Source: Pythium myriotylum (lineage: Eukaryota > Oomycota > Peronosporomycetes > Pythiales > Pythiaceae). Taken from it: 64,000 nucleotides of DNA. Below are positions 39,448-49,677 of the stretch, in pieces; position 1 is the first letter of the stretch; each line of letters starts with the position of its first letter. The notes below the pieces were generated by a model. It ran no database searches and was not told where the DNA came from. It worked only from the letters and a program-made list of their open reading frames with translations. The stretch is taken from NCBI GenBank assembly GCA_023091665.1, contig JALJCQ010000004.1, positions 1,054,001 through 1,118,000 on the forward strand. The letters are read 5' to 3'. A program made the position numbers and the translations under genes.

Positions 39448-40746
39448 ATGGGGGTGAACAGTGAGAGCGTACTCGAGAGAATTGAGGACGCGAAGCGCCA
39501 TGGGTTGCTTCATCTAGATCACAGCAATCTCTCCCAATGCCCGCTCCAGGTGTTCGCTCTGTCGACGTCGCTTGTTCGCTTAGATCTCAGCGCGAATCTG
39601 ATAACGACGCTGCCAGAAGCGATTTCTTCACTCGTTAACCTGCAGTTCCTTTGGCTTAGCGACAATCCTCGCCTAAAAAGCCTACCTCCCACTCTCTCTC
39701 AGTGCTCGCAACTTTGCGTGCTTGACGTGCACGCCACTGCTCTGCACTCTCTTCCATGCGAGCTTGCCCGGCTATCGCAGCTTGTTGTGCTAGACATTGG
39801 AGCCACGCCAGTCGAACAGAGATGGAAGGACAAAGGTCACCTCTGGGCTTCGGCTGGCGAAGTTTCCCCATTCTCGACCCAAGCGCAACAGAACAAATGC
39901 CAATGCGTTTTAAGGAAGCTCAAACGCAAGGATGAACGCACTAGACTCAAGATTGAGCTTTACGACAAACTACACGACGAGATCTACCGCATCAAACGGA
40001 GCGACTTAGCAACCGACGCTTGCGCAAAACAAACCATCCGCCGTTTAATGAAACTATTCCCCGAGTCAGACGAAATGCGGAATGTGATTCGGAACGCTGA
40101 GCGCTTGTTCCCGTCGATCACCGTCGGAGCGTCGCTTTCCGATGCTCTCGAAGGCATTGACAGCACGAAGTTCCGAGCTAAATTCGACAAACTCAAAATC
40201 GAGAATGAACGAAAGAAGCGAGCAGCTGACCTCGAGCTCAAGATCCGTGCGCTCTACTTCGATCGCATCGACCCAAAGCTAGTGGAGCCGATGGTTCAGT
40301 CAATTTATGCAGAAATTAAAGAACTTGCGGACGTGAAATTCCTCATCAAACATGCAACAGAGCTGTTTCCGAAAGACCCTGAGAACGTAGAGGGGAAGGG
40401 GCTTTACCGGCGTGTTCTTGCACTGCAACAAGAGATGGCTCAAGAGCGGCAGGCGGCCATTGACAAGGTCCTTGCCGCCGCGAAGGCGATTTATATCGAC
40501 ACTGAACCGGAGCAAGTGCAGCAGCTAGTCACCGGTGTTGTAACGCATTTCAAGAATACGAAAGATCTGCTCAGCCTCGCAGCAGATGCCAGTGCAATCT
40601 TCCCCTCCGAATTCCTGAACGCGCAAGCGGCTGAGATCCGTGCCACTTTTGTCTGCCAGAAGGCTGAAGCGCTTGGTAGTGGCCAGATAGGAAAGCCAGC
40701 ACGGGTCTCCCCAAGTGCCTCGAAGAAGTCTCGTGCGAGAGAATAA
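39448..40746 (+). CDS. Leucine-rich repeat protein with helical C-terminal domain
   Basis: Single exon, 432 residues. Residues about 15-125 form four or five plant/SDS22-like LRRs (LVRLDLSANLITTLPEAISS; LQFLWLSDNPRLKSLPPTLS; LCVLDVHATALHSLPCELAR). The remainder is charged and helical, with three related segments carrying Ala-x-LFP-type motifs (MKLFPESDEMRNVIRNAERL; IKHATELFPKDPENVEGK; ADASAIFPSEFLNAQAAEI), suggesting an internal repeat. No signal peptide or TM segment, so probably cytosolic protein binding. I cannot name an orthologue. Convergent with the CLEC16A homologue, 94 bp apart. Confidence 0.8.
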   Translation: MGVNSESVLERIEDAKRHGLLHLDHSNLSQCPLQVFALSTSLVRLDLSANLITTLPEAISSLVNLQFLWLSDNPRLKSLPPTLSQCSQLCVLDVHATALHSLPCELARLSQLVVLDIGATPVEQRWKDKGHLWASAGEVSPFSTQAQQNKCQCVLRKLKRKDERTRLKIELYDKLHDEIYRIKRSDLATDACAKQTIRRLMKLFPESDEMRNVIRNAERLFPSITVGASLSDALEGIDSTKFRAKFDKLKIENERKKRAADLELKIRALYFDRIDPKLVEPMVQSIYAEIKELADVKFLIKHATELFPKDPENVEGKGLYRRVLALQQEMAQERQAAIDKVLAAAKAIYIDTEPEQVQQLVTGVVTHFKNTKDLLSLAADASAIFPSEFLNAQAAEIRATFVCQKAEALGSGQIGKPARVSPSASKKSRARE

Positions 40747-40840
40747 AATTCTCCAGAAAAGAGAGACAGAGACTTGAAGAATATTACATTCAGGCGAAGC
40801 ACGAATATCGCCGATTTCAGCCACGATCTATTCAGAGTGC

Positions 40841-43788
40841 TTAGTCAGAGTCTATACTGTGGTCTTGTTCGTCGATAGTTGATGCAATAGAATCTCGTCG
40901 GTGATCAGGACTGGCATGGGAGGTCGTTATCTGTACATGAGCGCTCAGTGCCTCCTCGATTTTCAAGAGTTTGAAGGCTCGCACTTCGGCACGGCAGAGA
41001 TCAATATTTGCCTTCGCCTGCTTCGCGTCTTCGGCGGCCTCAAAGAGTACTGAAACGTGCCAGCTCTTGAGTGCCTCACGCCCAGCGTTGTCTTTTGGAG
41101 ACGCTTTTCGGTAGGTGCGGCAGCCCTCTACGGGAACTGCAGAGGATATTGTGAAATGCAGCACGAGTTCGTCCTTCCTATCCATCGAAGCGTACACTCG
41201 ATGGACTGGAGCATACAGTCGTACAAATCCTCGCTCACTGCTGGCATCTTCTGTCCTCTCAACGAGAGCCAGTGCTTCCGGGTTTAGCGCCATCAGTAGT
41301 CTCGCTGGAGAGGAGAAAAAACGCTGCTCTCGCCACACACACTTCAAAAAAACCATGCCACGCAAGTCGACAGCGTCCGCTTCATTAGTCGTCTGGCGAC
41401 TTGGTCTTACAGATGCTAGAATTGACGTGTGAGGGTGCCGAGAGGCTACCAGCTCGCTGAGTCCGTCATCTGCGTAGTCCGGATCCACCATCTCTCGGAG
41501 TCGTCGCATAATCAAGAATGTACGCATCGCCTTGCGGCAAACTTCCATCTCGTTGACTGGGTGACGCAGATGCAGTGTCCCCTTGTTCTCTCCGATGTCA
41601 GAGCTTGATGATGCGAGCGAAACAAGGAACTCGTACGGGGACGACGTTTTCAGTTGAAGATTAAAAGGGAAGGGGGCCTTCTGGAAATCAACGTACTCAT
41701 CTTCTAGAACGTAGACGAATAAGTCCATGTCAGCCATGGCCCCACGCATGCTCTGCATGACTTGATGAGTGCAGACCGAATGGACAGCGATAAGTGTGTC
41801 AAGTTGATCTTTTGATAAGCGTTGCTCTTCTCTTGCTGAACTGGAACTGGATGCACCTGAGTGATAGTCGCACACGAGGTCGAGCAACAGGCGCACATTC
41901 AGCTCCACACAAATCAGGCGAACATCTGTCGATCGATTGAGAAGGTTCAGGACTCGGTCAACGAGCCACTGGGATGATGACGCCTGATCGCGAGAATAGT
42001 CGGACTGCCGGGTTGACTCTTTCCCAACTTGGTCTTCGTCACCAATTTCAACTGTACCATCACTGGGACTTTCTTCAGTCTCCGCGTGCGAGGAAGATAG
42101 TGATGAGGACGACGACGACAACTCGATGGTCTTTTCGATTCCATCGGAAGCTACCTTCGTGGAAGGACACGCCATGGGTAGAGACGAACTAGTTGCTGTC
42201 GATTTGTAGTGGTGCTTCCGTAAACGTTGTGGCAGTATGTCCATCTCTCGCAAGAGTGAGTGGTCGATGCAGTTGTTATTGATTGCCGAGAGGATCACGA
42301 GTATTGCCGTTGAAGACAAGATTTCGTCAGCCGACTCAGTAAGGGTGAGGAGTGATTGCCTGAACCAGTTCCGTTCTTTGATCTCAAAAGTTTTGACTTC
42401 ATCGAGCGGCCATTCTCCGTGGCTGTAACGTGTTTGGAGATAGCACACTGGAGAGTTGCACTCGCCAAACGAATGTGCTCGAAACACAATTCTTCTCTTC
42501 GATGATTTCTTGGTATTTCTCCGTTTCGCCTTCTCGCGAACTTGGCCATTCTTGCGCGAGCTCTTCTTGGATGCCCCAGCGCCGAGTGCGACAGTCGAAT
42601 ATTCGCTCCGTTCGTGGGCATCCGGACTTAGCAGCCTAGAAACAGACATCATCAGATGAATTAGGGAGTCATTTCAAGTATCACCAGCTCCACTCACAGG
42701 AAAGCGATAGCGTTGACAAGTGGCGCGTGCTCAAGAATACCGAGCATCCTCGTAAGCAGGTATAACCCAAGACGTGTAGAGATGCGCTGAGGAGGCGGGT
42801 TACAGTTGGGCAGAATGCTCACGGCCAGGAAGTGTTTTACGTGTCTCGTGTAGAGTAAATCTCCGACTTTGTAGCAAAGCTCGGGCAAGTTGACATCTAG
42901 GATATCTTGAAGGTAGTAACAGTGGTCAATGTACGCATCCACGGCCTCTTCAAGTTTGTCGTTGACGGCGCTGGCAGTCGGCGTCCAGATATTGAGCAGG
43001 CCCTGAATTTTTAGCGCCATCTCGTTGGCGTACTCGACGACGTCAGCAAAGTAAGCCATCTTCTGGTACTCTAATAGAAATCGGCGAACGCGGTCGTCTT
43101 GAACTTTGAGGACATTGAGCATAAGGGTCTTCACGGCGACCTTTACCATGGTCTCGGCGCAGCGTCCGAATCTCAGCGCTTGCGCGTAGAGCGGGAACGA
43201 GCCTGTTGCGGAGTCAAAGAAGAACTGTACTGTGTCCTCATTGAGACGCAGTGACAGCGCCTTGAGCAGTGTGACGAACCAATCCCGTACGTCGTCGTCC
43301 GAGTCATATGCGAAGGGACATTCGAGCAGCTTGTTGATGTAGTTGTTGGAGAGCAAGTAGTAGAGTGAAGTGCGAGTCGCGATGTTCTGGACAAGGATAC
43401 TGAGCGTCTGCAGTAACTGGATCTGCACCGCGACACTTGGCGCCGACTCGCCGAGCTGTACCAGCAGCGCGAGGATGTTCTTTTCGCAGAAATAGTCGAA
43501 GAAGGCGCCGGCACTGGCGGTCGACGCCGCAAATTCAATCGACGGAGGGCTCCCGAGCGCCGCGTCCGCTCGGTTCTGGTCCGAGTAGATCAGGAATTCG
43601 GAGAGAACACGCAGGATCTCGACGATCTCGGCGTCCGGGAGCTCTTGGTAGCGCAGCAGCTGGTGATGGAGGTGCTGCATGTTGGCGAGTGTAAACTCGC
43701 GCTTGCCATGGAGGAAGCTGGAGAAGCGTCCTCCGCGGCCGCTGCCTGAGGCGCTCGAGTTGTTGTTCCCCAATAGCCACGACCACAT
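40841..43788 (-). CDS. CLEC16A: CLEC16A / GOP-1-like membrane-trafficking protein
   Basis: Exons 43788-42698 and 42635-40841 on the minus strand (62-bp intron), 961 residues. The FPL domain (about 25-180) shows the family core: SEFLIYSDQNR, FFDYFCEKNILALLV, IQLLQTLSILVQNI and TSLYYLLSNNYINKLL, then FVTLLKALSLRLNEDTVQFF. Family members regulate endosome-lysosome maturation, autophagy and mitophagy (human CLEC16A, worm GOP-1, fly ema). The C-terminal half is divergent, with a Ser/acidic region and a globular end. An in-frame Met at 43956 would add 56 residues but leave only 45 bp to the divergent DDX20 start. MWSWLLG at 43788 matches the usual short N-terminus, so it is preferred. Confidence 0.88.
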
Positions 43789-44001
43789 CGCGCCTCTCGT
43801 CCAGGAGTCGTGCACAGATGAAGGAGAGACCGGCGCGAGTCTTCTCCACGGCCGGATGACGTCGGAGATGACAAGGTGCAACGCCTCAGGAAGACCAATA
43901 GTGACATTCCCCTCGATAAAAGGACCCGTGAAGAGCTCTCTAAAGAGAGAGGCCACGGTGCATGCTCCTCAACATGTCGAGCAGAACGCGTTGCCACCAC
44001 G
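43789..44001. promoter_or_regulatory. Divergent promoter CLEC16A / DDX20-like
   Basis: 213 bp between preferred start codons, mostly open on the minus strand. No shared element seen. If CLEC16A starts at 43956, the gap shrinks to 45 bp. Confidence 0.3.
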
Positions 44002-46013
44002 ATGGACGACGTCGCGTCGCTGGCGGCCACGACGTTCGCGCAGATGCCGCTGCGCAGCGAGCTCAAGCGAGCGCTGCAAGCCATGGGCTTTCACTCGCCC
44101 TCGCCCATCCAGTTGCGCGCGCTGCCCATCGCGCTCTGCGGCAGCGACGTGATCGGGCAGGCCAAGTCTGGAACAGGCAAGACCGCCGTGTTTGGACTCA
44201 CGGCGGTGGAACACGTGCTCCATCGACACCAAACTGTGGGAGCTTCCTCTTCGAGCGACCCGCTCGTGCTCATTCTCGCCCCGACACGCGAAATCGCCAC
44301 CCAAATCGACGCAGTGCTGCGGCAGCTCGCCGCCAATTGCAGCGGCATTTGCGTTTCGCCGTTTATTGGTGGCTTGCCTGTTGCGCAAGACCAGGTGCGA
44401 GACATCGCATGCTGGCGTGCATGCAGAAGGACTGAATTTGTGAGGTCGGGTTGTTAGAAACGCTTGCGAGCCGGGTGCCACATTGCAGTGGGGACACCAG
44501 GGCGGGTGCGCTGGCTGATCGAGGACGGTGTGCTCCAAACCAAATCCATCCGACTGCTCGTTTTCGACGAAGTCGACAAATTGCTCGGTCCGGAGTTCGA
44601 TGAAGATGTGCGTTGGTGCGCGTCGCCCCGACTCGACCTGATGCTTGCCGTTCTAACTGCTTAGCACTGCATAGATCGATGCGATTGTTGCGTCTCTTCC
44701 CGAGCGACGCCAGGTGCCGACAGAGTAAGTTGTGTTGGGTCAATACTTTACTGACCGTTGTTGAACGGCAGACGCTGGCATTTTCTGCAACATTTACTCC
44801 CGAGCAGCTGGTCAGAGTCGTGGCCATGATGCGCGATCCACAGGTCGGTTCCGACGAGCTCTCTCCAGCGAGCTAGGCTTACCGCTTCCATGCAGGTAGT
44901 ACGCGTGCGAGGTCCGAGCGAAGTCGCCGTTGAGCTTGTGCCATCTCAGAAGAAGCAGCTGACAGAGTGGATTGAGCGTGAGAAGAGACAGGAGCCTGAG
45001 CTCTGGCTAAGGCAAGTGCGACAATACTATCGTGTCGTCCAGTCCAAATTGCAATCTTCAAGCGACCCTCTCAACCTCAAGTCTAAACTCGTCTCACTGG
45101 CCAAGCTGCTGACAGAAATTTCCTTCAGTCAATGCATCGTGTTCTGCAATGACAAGTTCCGGGCTGAAGCGCTCGCAACAGCGCTTGAGAGTCAAGGCTG
45201 GCCAACAGCTGCGATCACCGGAGCTCAGTCTCAGACAACCCGCAACGCGGTGATGGACAGATTTCGAGCGTTCTCGCTTCGAGTGCTTGTGTCTACCGAC
45301 CTCACGTCTCGGGGAATCGATGTCGACAAAGTCAACTTCGTTGTGAACCTCGACCTACCTCAAGATCCAGCTACGTATCTTCATCGGGTGGGCCGGACGG
45401 GCCGCTTCGGCGGAAAGATATCCTTTCGCACCTTACGCTTTGGGACGAACAACCTGCGATGGCTGACCACTGCTAGTTCCTTTAACCTCACATTGTCGCA
45501 TGTAGCACGGCTTGGCAGTGACTTTGTTGAGCGAAGGAGAAGTCGACGGCATTCGTCTCCTCAGTCGAGTGTTTCGAATGTCGGTGGATGAGCTGCCGTC
45601 TCCGGCGCCACGCGACATTCGCACGTACGTTGGCGGAGAAGGGCAAGTCAATATGAGCGGTCGGGTCGGCGACAAGGACAAAGTGCTCGCAGCTGAAGTT
45701 GAAGTCGGTCGAGAAGTTGAAGAACGAAGAGTGGGCTTCGCGAGTGATGGTGACGTTGAAGAGCCTTCTGTCCCGTCAGTTCAGACAGCCGACTCGGTCT
45801 CCGCACCGAGAGACAATGGTGCTGGCCGTGGCTCGCCGGGCCTCGCGTGTGAACCACGCGACGGGCGTTCCCCAACGTGGACTGCCGCCGCGAGTCGCGC
45901 CTTCCGTTGGGAAGAACGCTGCTACGACCAGTGGCTCTCCCTCTGCTGAGAAGCTCGTGTCCACATGGCAAGCGCAGAAATTTTCATTCCCACTAAGTAC
46001 GCTTTGGGGGTAG
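44002..46013 (+). CDS. DDX20: DEAD-box RNA helicase, DDX20/Gemin3-like
   Basis: Model: 44002-44394, 44458-44607, 44675-44713, 44772-44843, 44896-45417, 45509-45628, 45693-46013 (538 residues). Q-motif GFHSPSPIQLRALPI, motif I AKSGTGKT, Ia APTREIA, GG as IGGLP, Ib TPGR, motif II DEVD instead of DEAD, III SAT, IV IVFCN, V STDLTSRGID, VI HRVGRTGRFG. FIGGLPVAQDQ and the linker DKLLGPEFDE-DIDAIVASLP match DDX20, the SMN-complex helicase used in snRNP assembly. The intron at 45418 begins ATATCCTTT, a U12-type donor. Exon 3 is only 39 nt. The last exon boundary is uncertain: without the 45629-45692 intron the frame would end at 45949. Confidence 0.83.
45418..45508 (+). other. U12-type (minor spliceosome) AT-AC intron
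   Basis: The intron begins with ATATCCTTT (45418-45426), an exact match to the U12-type AT-AC donor consensus. No usable GT donor exists before it in the exon. TTCCTTTAAC at 45477-45486 resembles the U12 branch site (TTCCTTRAC). Ending at AC 45508 joins GGC TTG GCA GTG in frame, giving GRFGGK-GLAVTLLSEGE, the expected helicase motif VI continuation. Ending at AG 45505 (adding one His) is the alternative. The branch-to-acceptor distance (~20-23 nt) is slightly long. Confidence 0.75.
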
Positions 46014-46386
46014 TCACTCCAGAATACGCACCTAACGAGGTCTAGTTTCTTACGCTGTTTCCTTGAAATATTCGAGGCGTAGCCACCAAACGGGATTAAT
46101 TACCGTATATTACGCTACTCATAGTGGCTCCTACCGGGAAAATGCTCTTTTTCTCGGCTCGGCGACGGTCGTTTGTACGCTAAGCGGCGTGGTGCCTGCT
46201 GAGCAGCCAGCCGACACCGAGAGAAGGGCAGTCAGTCACTTGAAGCTGCCGGCCCCCCATAAAGAGACGCAGGTCTCTTCCTCCCTCTCTCGCAGTCAGT
46301 CAGTCGTCGTGCAATTGGACTCGGCGGGCCGGTTTCAGATTCCTTTCACGAAGCAGCGCGACAGAACGACCGGTTCCTCGACCCCC
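46014..46386 (+). other. Intergenic region before the Rab gene
   Basis: 373 bp. Frame +1 from about 46063 is open and continuous with the Rab gene, but it has no ATG and ordinary UTR-like composition. TTAATTACCGTATATTACGC near 46097-46116 is AT-rich and may be core promoter. Nothing else seen. Confidence 0.35.
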
Positions 46387-47503
46387 ATGACAGGCAAGCG
46401 CGAGCAGGCTCGCACGCCGTTCGCCAACCCGATGCAGGAGTGCGTCTCCGCCAAGGAGGTCGCCCAGAAGCGGCTCGTGCGCCGGCCTGCAGACGTGCGA
46501 CACTCGGCGGGGCCCGCCGCGCCGACCGACCACCGCTTTAGCATGAGCATGACCTCCATCGGGAGCCCGTCGTCGTCCGCGACGACTAGCCCACGGTGCT
46601 CGACACCGTCCTCGAACAAAGACCAAGATCTCATCCTCAAGGTCGTGCTCATCGGAGACTCAGGCGTCGGCAAGTCCAACCTCGTGATGAGGTTCGCCAA
46701 GAACAAGTACCAGCCCAACAGCAAACAGACTGTTGGCTTTGAGTTTGCTACCAAGATTGTTCGGGTCGGTGAGCGCCGCTTCAAGGCCCAAATCTGGGAC
46801 ACGGCCGGCCAAGACCGTTTCCAGTCACTAACCGCGGCATACTACCGTAACGCAGTCGGCGCTGTCGTCGTGTATGACGTCACGAATCGTGCTTCATTTG
46901 AGAATGTCGGAAAATGGCTCGCCCAAGTCCACGAGCACTCGCACGAAAATCTCGTCATGGTCCTCGTCGGCAACAAATGTGACCTTGCTCATACGCCGAA
47001 CACGCGTCAGGTCTCGACACTCGAAGCTGCTCGCTTCGCCGCCGCTCACTCCATGGAGTTCGTCGAGACATCTGCTTTGGATGCGACCAACGTTATCGAC
47101 GCTTTCAAGAAGATCATTGTACCAGTCGGAAGGCTTCTGTCCCCTTCGGACCACGCCCATAATATTGCCCGACTCCCACCTGGCTGGCGACGCGTCATCT
47201 CTCGCACACGGTAAGCACCCCCTTCACATTGGGTGGAGAGAAATGAGTGCTCACTCACCCCCTCCTTTGTTCCGCAGACCAGGAGAATACTCATACGAGA
47301 ACCAATACACACGGGAACGTATTGCTTTCGCTCCAAAGGAACCGGCCAAGCCATCCCAACAGAGCTTCCGTCTCTCTGGTTCTATAGGGAGCCCGTCCAA
47401 CGTCACTGTAACTCGCGAGACCCTTCAGAAGCAACACCAGAAAGCCTTGCTCGCTCAAAGCCAGTCTCAGCAGTGTGGTGTCTGCACGTGCAACATCATG
47501 TGA
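46387..47503 (+). CDS. Rab-family GTPase with C-terminal degenerate WW domain and CAAX box
   Basis: Exons 46387-47210 and 47278-47503 (67-bp intron), 349 residues. A Ser/Pro-rich N-terminal extension of about 80 residues precedes the GTPase: P-loop GDSGVGKS, switch I QTVGFEF, switch II WDTAGQDRF, NKCD, and ETSALDA. Sequence around switch I/II is nearest to Rab11/RabA types. After the G domain comes LPPGWRRVISRTRPG, then EYSYENQYTRERIAFAP. This follows the WW-domain pattern (LPxGW, G-x-x-Y-Y-x-N-x-x-T, P) but lacks the second Trp. The intron splits this module. The protein ends CGVCTCNIM, a Cys-rich CAAX box for prenylation. The start ATG 46387 is the first in frame; later Mets (46435, 46543) are possible. 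Confidence 0.82.
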
Positions 47504-47776
47504 GCCTCTTCCATCCAGCTTAAATCACGAGCGGATCCAATCTCTGCACACGACAGCAACTCATGACCTGTCGCAATGTGCAAGACGTACAACTACAGCC
47601 GAGCCGAGTATGCTTGCGTCTCACTACATTGCCGTTTAATTTATTACTTGATAGCCCGAATCGTGTGAGGGCAATGGTTGTGTAGTTCGCGTGTTTCGGA
47701 AATATACAACACGAATACAATAACCATGCAAACAATGGATATTGCCACATGGGGCTAGCATAATCTGCCCACTTAT
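47504..47776. other. Convergent 3' region, Rab gene / threonine synthase
   Basis: 273 bp between two stop codons on opposite strands, AT-rich (47620-47740), consistent with two 3' UTRs and polyadenylation sites. No gene seen. Confidence 0.4.
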
Positions 47777-49444
47777 CTATTTACGCCGGATGGCCACGAG
47801 AGCGATGACAGCCGCTGCTACTACTACAGCAGCGGTGGCGAACTTCCAGTCCGAGCTGGGTGTCTTCGGCGCCGGTGCTGGTTTTGGCGTTGGCGTCGGG
47901 GTCGATGTCGCCGTCGATGTCTTCACAACCTTCTTGTGATGGTGTGTGTGTTCGCTAACCGCCGTCACGCTTGGTCTCCGCTTCTGAACCTTGTCCTTAA
48001 CCAACTTCGCAACAACTGTAGCCGAGTTGTCAGCGATCACTGAGCGTGTTGGAAGGTTCTCGAGGGCCTTCAAAAGTGCGTGCTGCTCGATCTCTGACTC
48101 ACTCACACCAAGCGCTTTGGAGACCACAGGTAAGAACTTGCCGTAGTGTGCAGTGCCAACAACCACGACGGCAGCATCTGATCGATCAGCCAGATGCTCG
48201 AAACCGAACTGTTCAGCAGCTGCGGCACCAATCGCAGTGTGAGGATCAAACAGGTACCCGTGAACTTTCTTGTACTCCTTGATGGTCGCGTTTACCGCAG
48301 GTTCAAGAATCGCGTACGAGCCCATTTCTTTTTGGGCCTTCTCGAGCAACTCGCCTGTGATCGTCAGGTTGCCCGTCTTCTCAAAGTCCTCCATCCAACC
48401 ACGGAGCGTGTCTGGATTCTCACCCGAGAGAGCAAATAGGTAGCGCTCGAAGTTGCTCGAAACGCAGATATCCATCGAAGGGGACGACGTGTGCTGGATC
48501 TGGTGGCGGTGGTACTTGCCAGTAGAGAAGAAGCGATGGAGGATGTCGTTCTCATTGGTAGCCACGATGAGTTTCTCGATCGGAACACCAAGCTTCTTGG
48601 CGTAAAACCCAGCAAGAATGTCCCCGAAGTTTCCGGTGGGAACCGAGAACGAAACATGCTCGATGCCTTGCTCCTTCAGGCGCAGATAAGCGTACACATA
48701 GTACACAATCTGAGCGAGGATACGCGCCCAATTAATCGAGTTGACAGCACCCAGGCTGTACTCCTCCTTGAAAGTAGCATCGGCAAAGAGATCCTTAACA
48801 ATAGCCTGGCAGTCGTCGAAAGTGCCCCGGACTTGGACATTGTGGATGTTCTGGTCCAGCACAGTCGTCATCTGACGTTCTTGGATCTGACTTACGTGTC
48901 CGTGAGGGAAGAGGATGAACGCTTCGATGTTCTCTTTGCCGCGCAGACCATAAATCGCCGAGCTGCCCGTGTCACCCGAGGTCGCGCCGACGACGGTGAT
49001 CGAGTGCTTCGGCTCGTCGGGCCCCTTCGTTGCATTCTTGCGCTTGAGGAAGAACTCGAAGAGGTTGCCCAGGAACTGAAGCGCAATGTCCTTGAAGGCG
49101 AACGTCGGGCCATGGAAGAGTTCGAGTACGAAGAGCTGATCGGTGACCTTGACGACGGGCGCCGTCTCGTGGTGGCGGAAGGTCTTCTCGTTGTAGCTCT
49201 TGTGCACGAGCGACTCGAGCTCACTGTTGGAGATTTCGCTCTCGTCGATGAAGAGGCGCATGACTCGGAATGCGAGTGCCTGGTACGAGAGCTTGCCCCA
49301 GTGGTTGAGCGCATTGTCCGGGAGCGTCGGGAACTGGTGCGCCTCGGGCAGCAAGAGCCCGCGGTCGGACGCGAGACCCGTGAGCACGGCCTGCTCAAAG
49401 GAGAGGCCTCGGACGCCGCCGCGCGTGCTTCGGTACTGTACCAT
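47777..49444 (-). CDS. THR4: Threonine synthase (yeast type) with C-terminal membrane anchor
   Basis: Single exon, 555 residues from ATG 49444 (MVQYRSTRGGVRGLSFEQAV), the family's usual opening; an open extension to 49675 is not family-like. PLP-dependent synthesis of threonine from O-phosphohomoserine. The Schiff-base Lys lies in ELFHGPTFAFKDIALQF and the phosphate-binding region in GATSGDTGSSAIYGLRG; NSINWARILAQ and SFSVPTGNFGDILAG follow. The enzyme domain ends near residue 490. Then comes an unusual tail: a His/Lys-containing linker, Thr-Pro and Pro-Ala repeats (TPTPTPKPAPAPK), a hydrophobic segment of about 18 residues (FATAAVVVAAAVIALVAI) and RRK at the terminus. This is a tail-anchor arrangement not typical of threonine synthase. 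Confidence 0.93.
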   Translation of the reverse strand: MVQYRSTRGGVRGLSFEQAVLTGLASDRGLLLPEAHQFPTLPDNALNHWGKLSYQALAFRVMRLFIDESEISNSELESLVHKSYNEKTFRHHETAPVVKVTDQLFVLELFHGPTFAFKDIALQFLGNLFEFFLKRKNATKGPDEPKHSITVVGATSGDTGSSAIYGLRGKENIEAFILFPHGHVSQIQERQMTTVLDQNIHNVQVRGTFDDCQAIVKDLFADATFKEEYSLGAVNSINWARILAQIVYYVYAYLRLKEQGIEHVSFSVPTGNFGDILAGFYAKKLGVPIEKLIVATNENDILHRFFSTGKYHRHQIQHTSSPSMDICVSSNFERYLFALSGENPDTLRGWMEDFEKTGNLTITGELLEKAQKEMGSYAILEPAVNATIKEYKKVHGYLFDPHTAIGAAAAEQFGFEHLADRSDAAVVVVGTAHYGKFLPVVSKALGVSESEIEQHALLKALENLPTRSVIADNSATVVAKLVKDKVQKRRPSVTAVSEHTHHHKKVVKTSTATSTPTPTPKPAPAPKTPSSDWKFATAAVVVAAAVIALVAIRRK

Positions 49445-49677
49445 GTCGGAGGAGGGAGAGAGGGGAGCTACTGGACTGAATGGCGCCTGTTGAGGAATGA
49501 GCGAACGCGTCTTGTTTGGATCGGGTCGCGCACTGGAGTGTTTGCGCAGTTCTATGGTGAAGTTTCTTATGGAGCTGAACCCAGCGACCTTCGTGCAACA
49601 CCTCGATCTATGCGACGATCCAGTCACAGATCCGACCATAATGAGATGGTATTTACACTTTCGGGCAGCCGACATGG

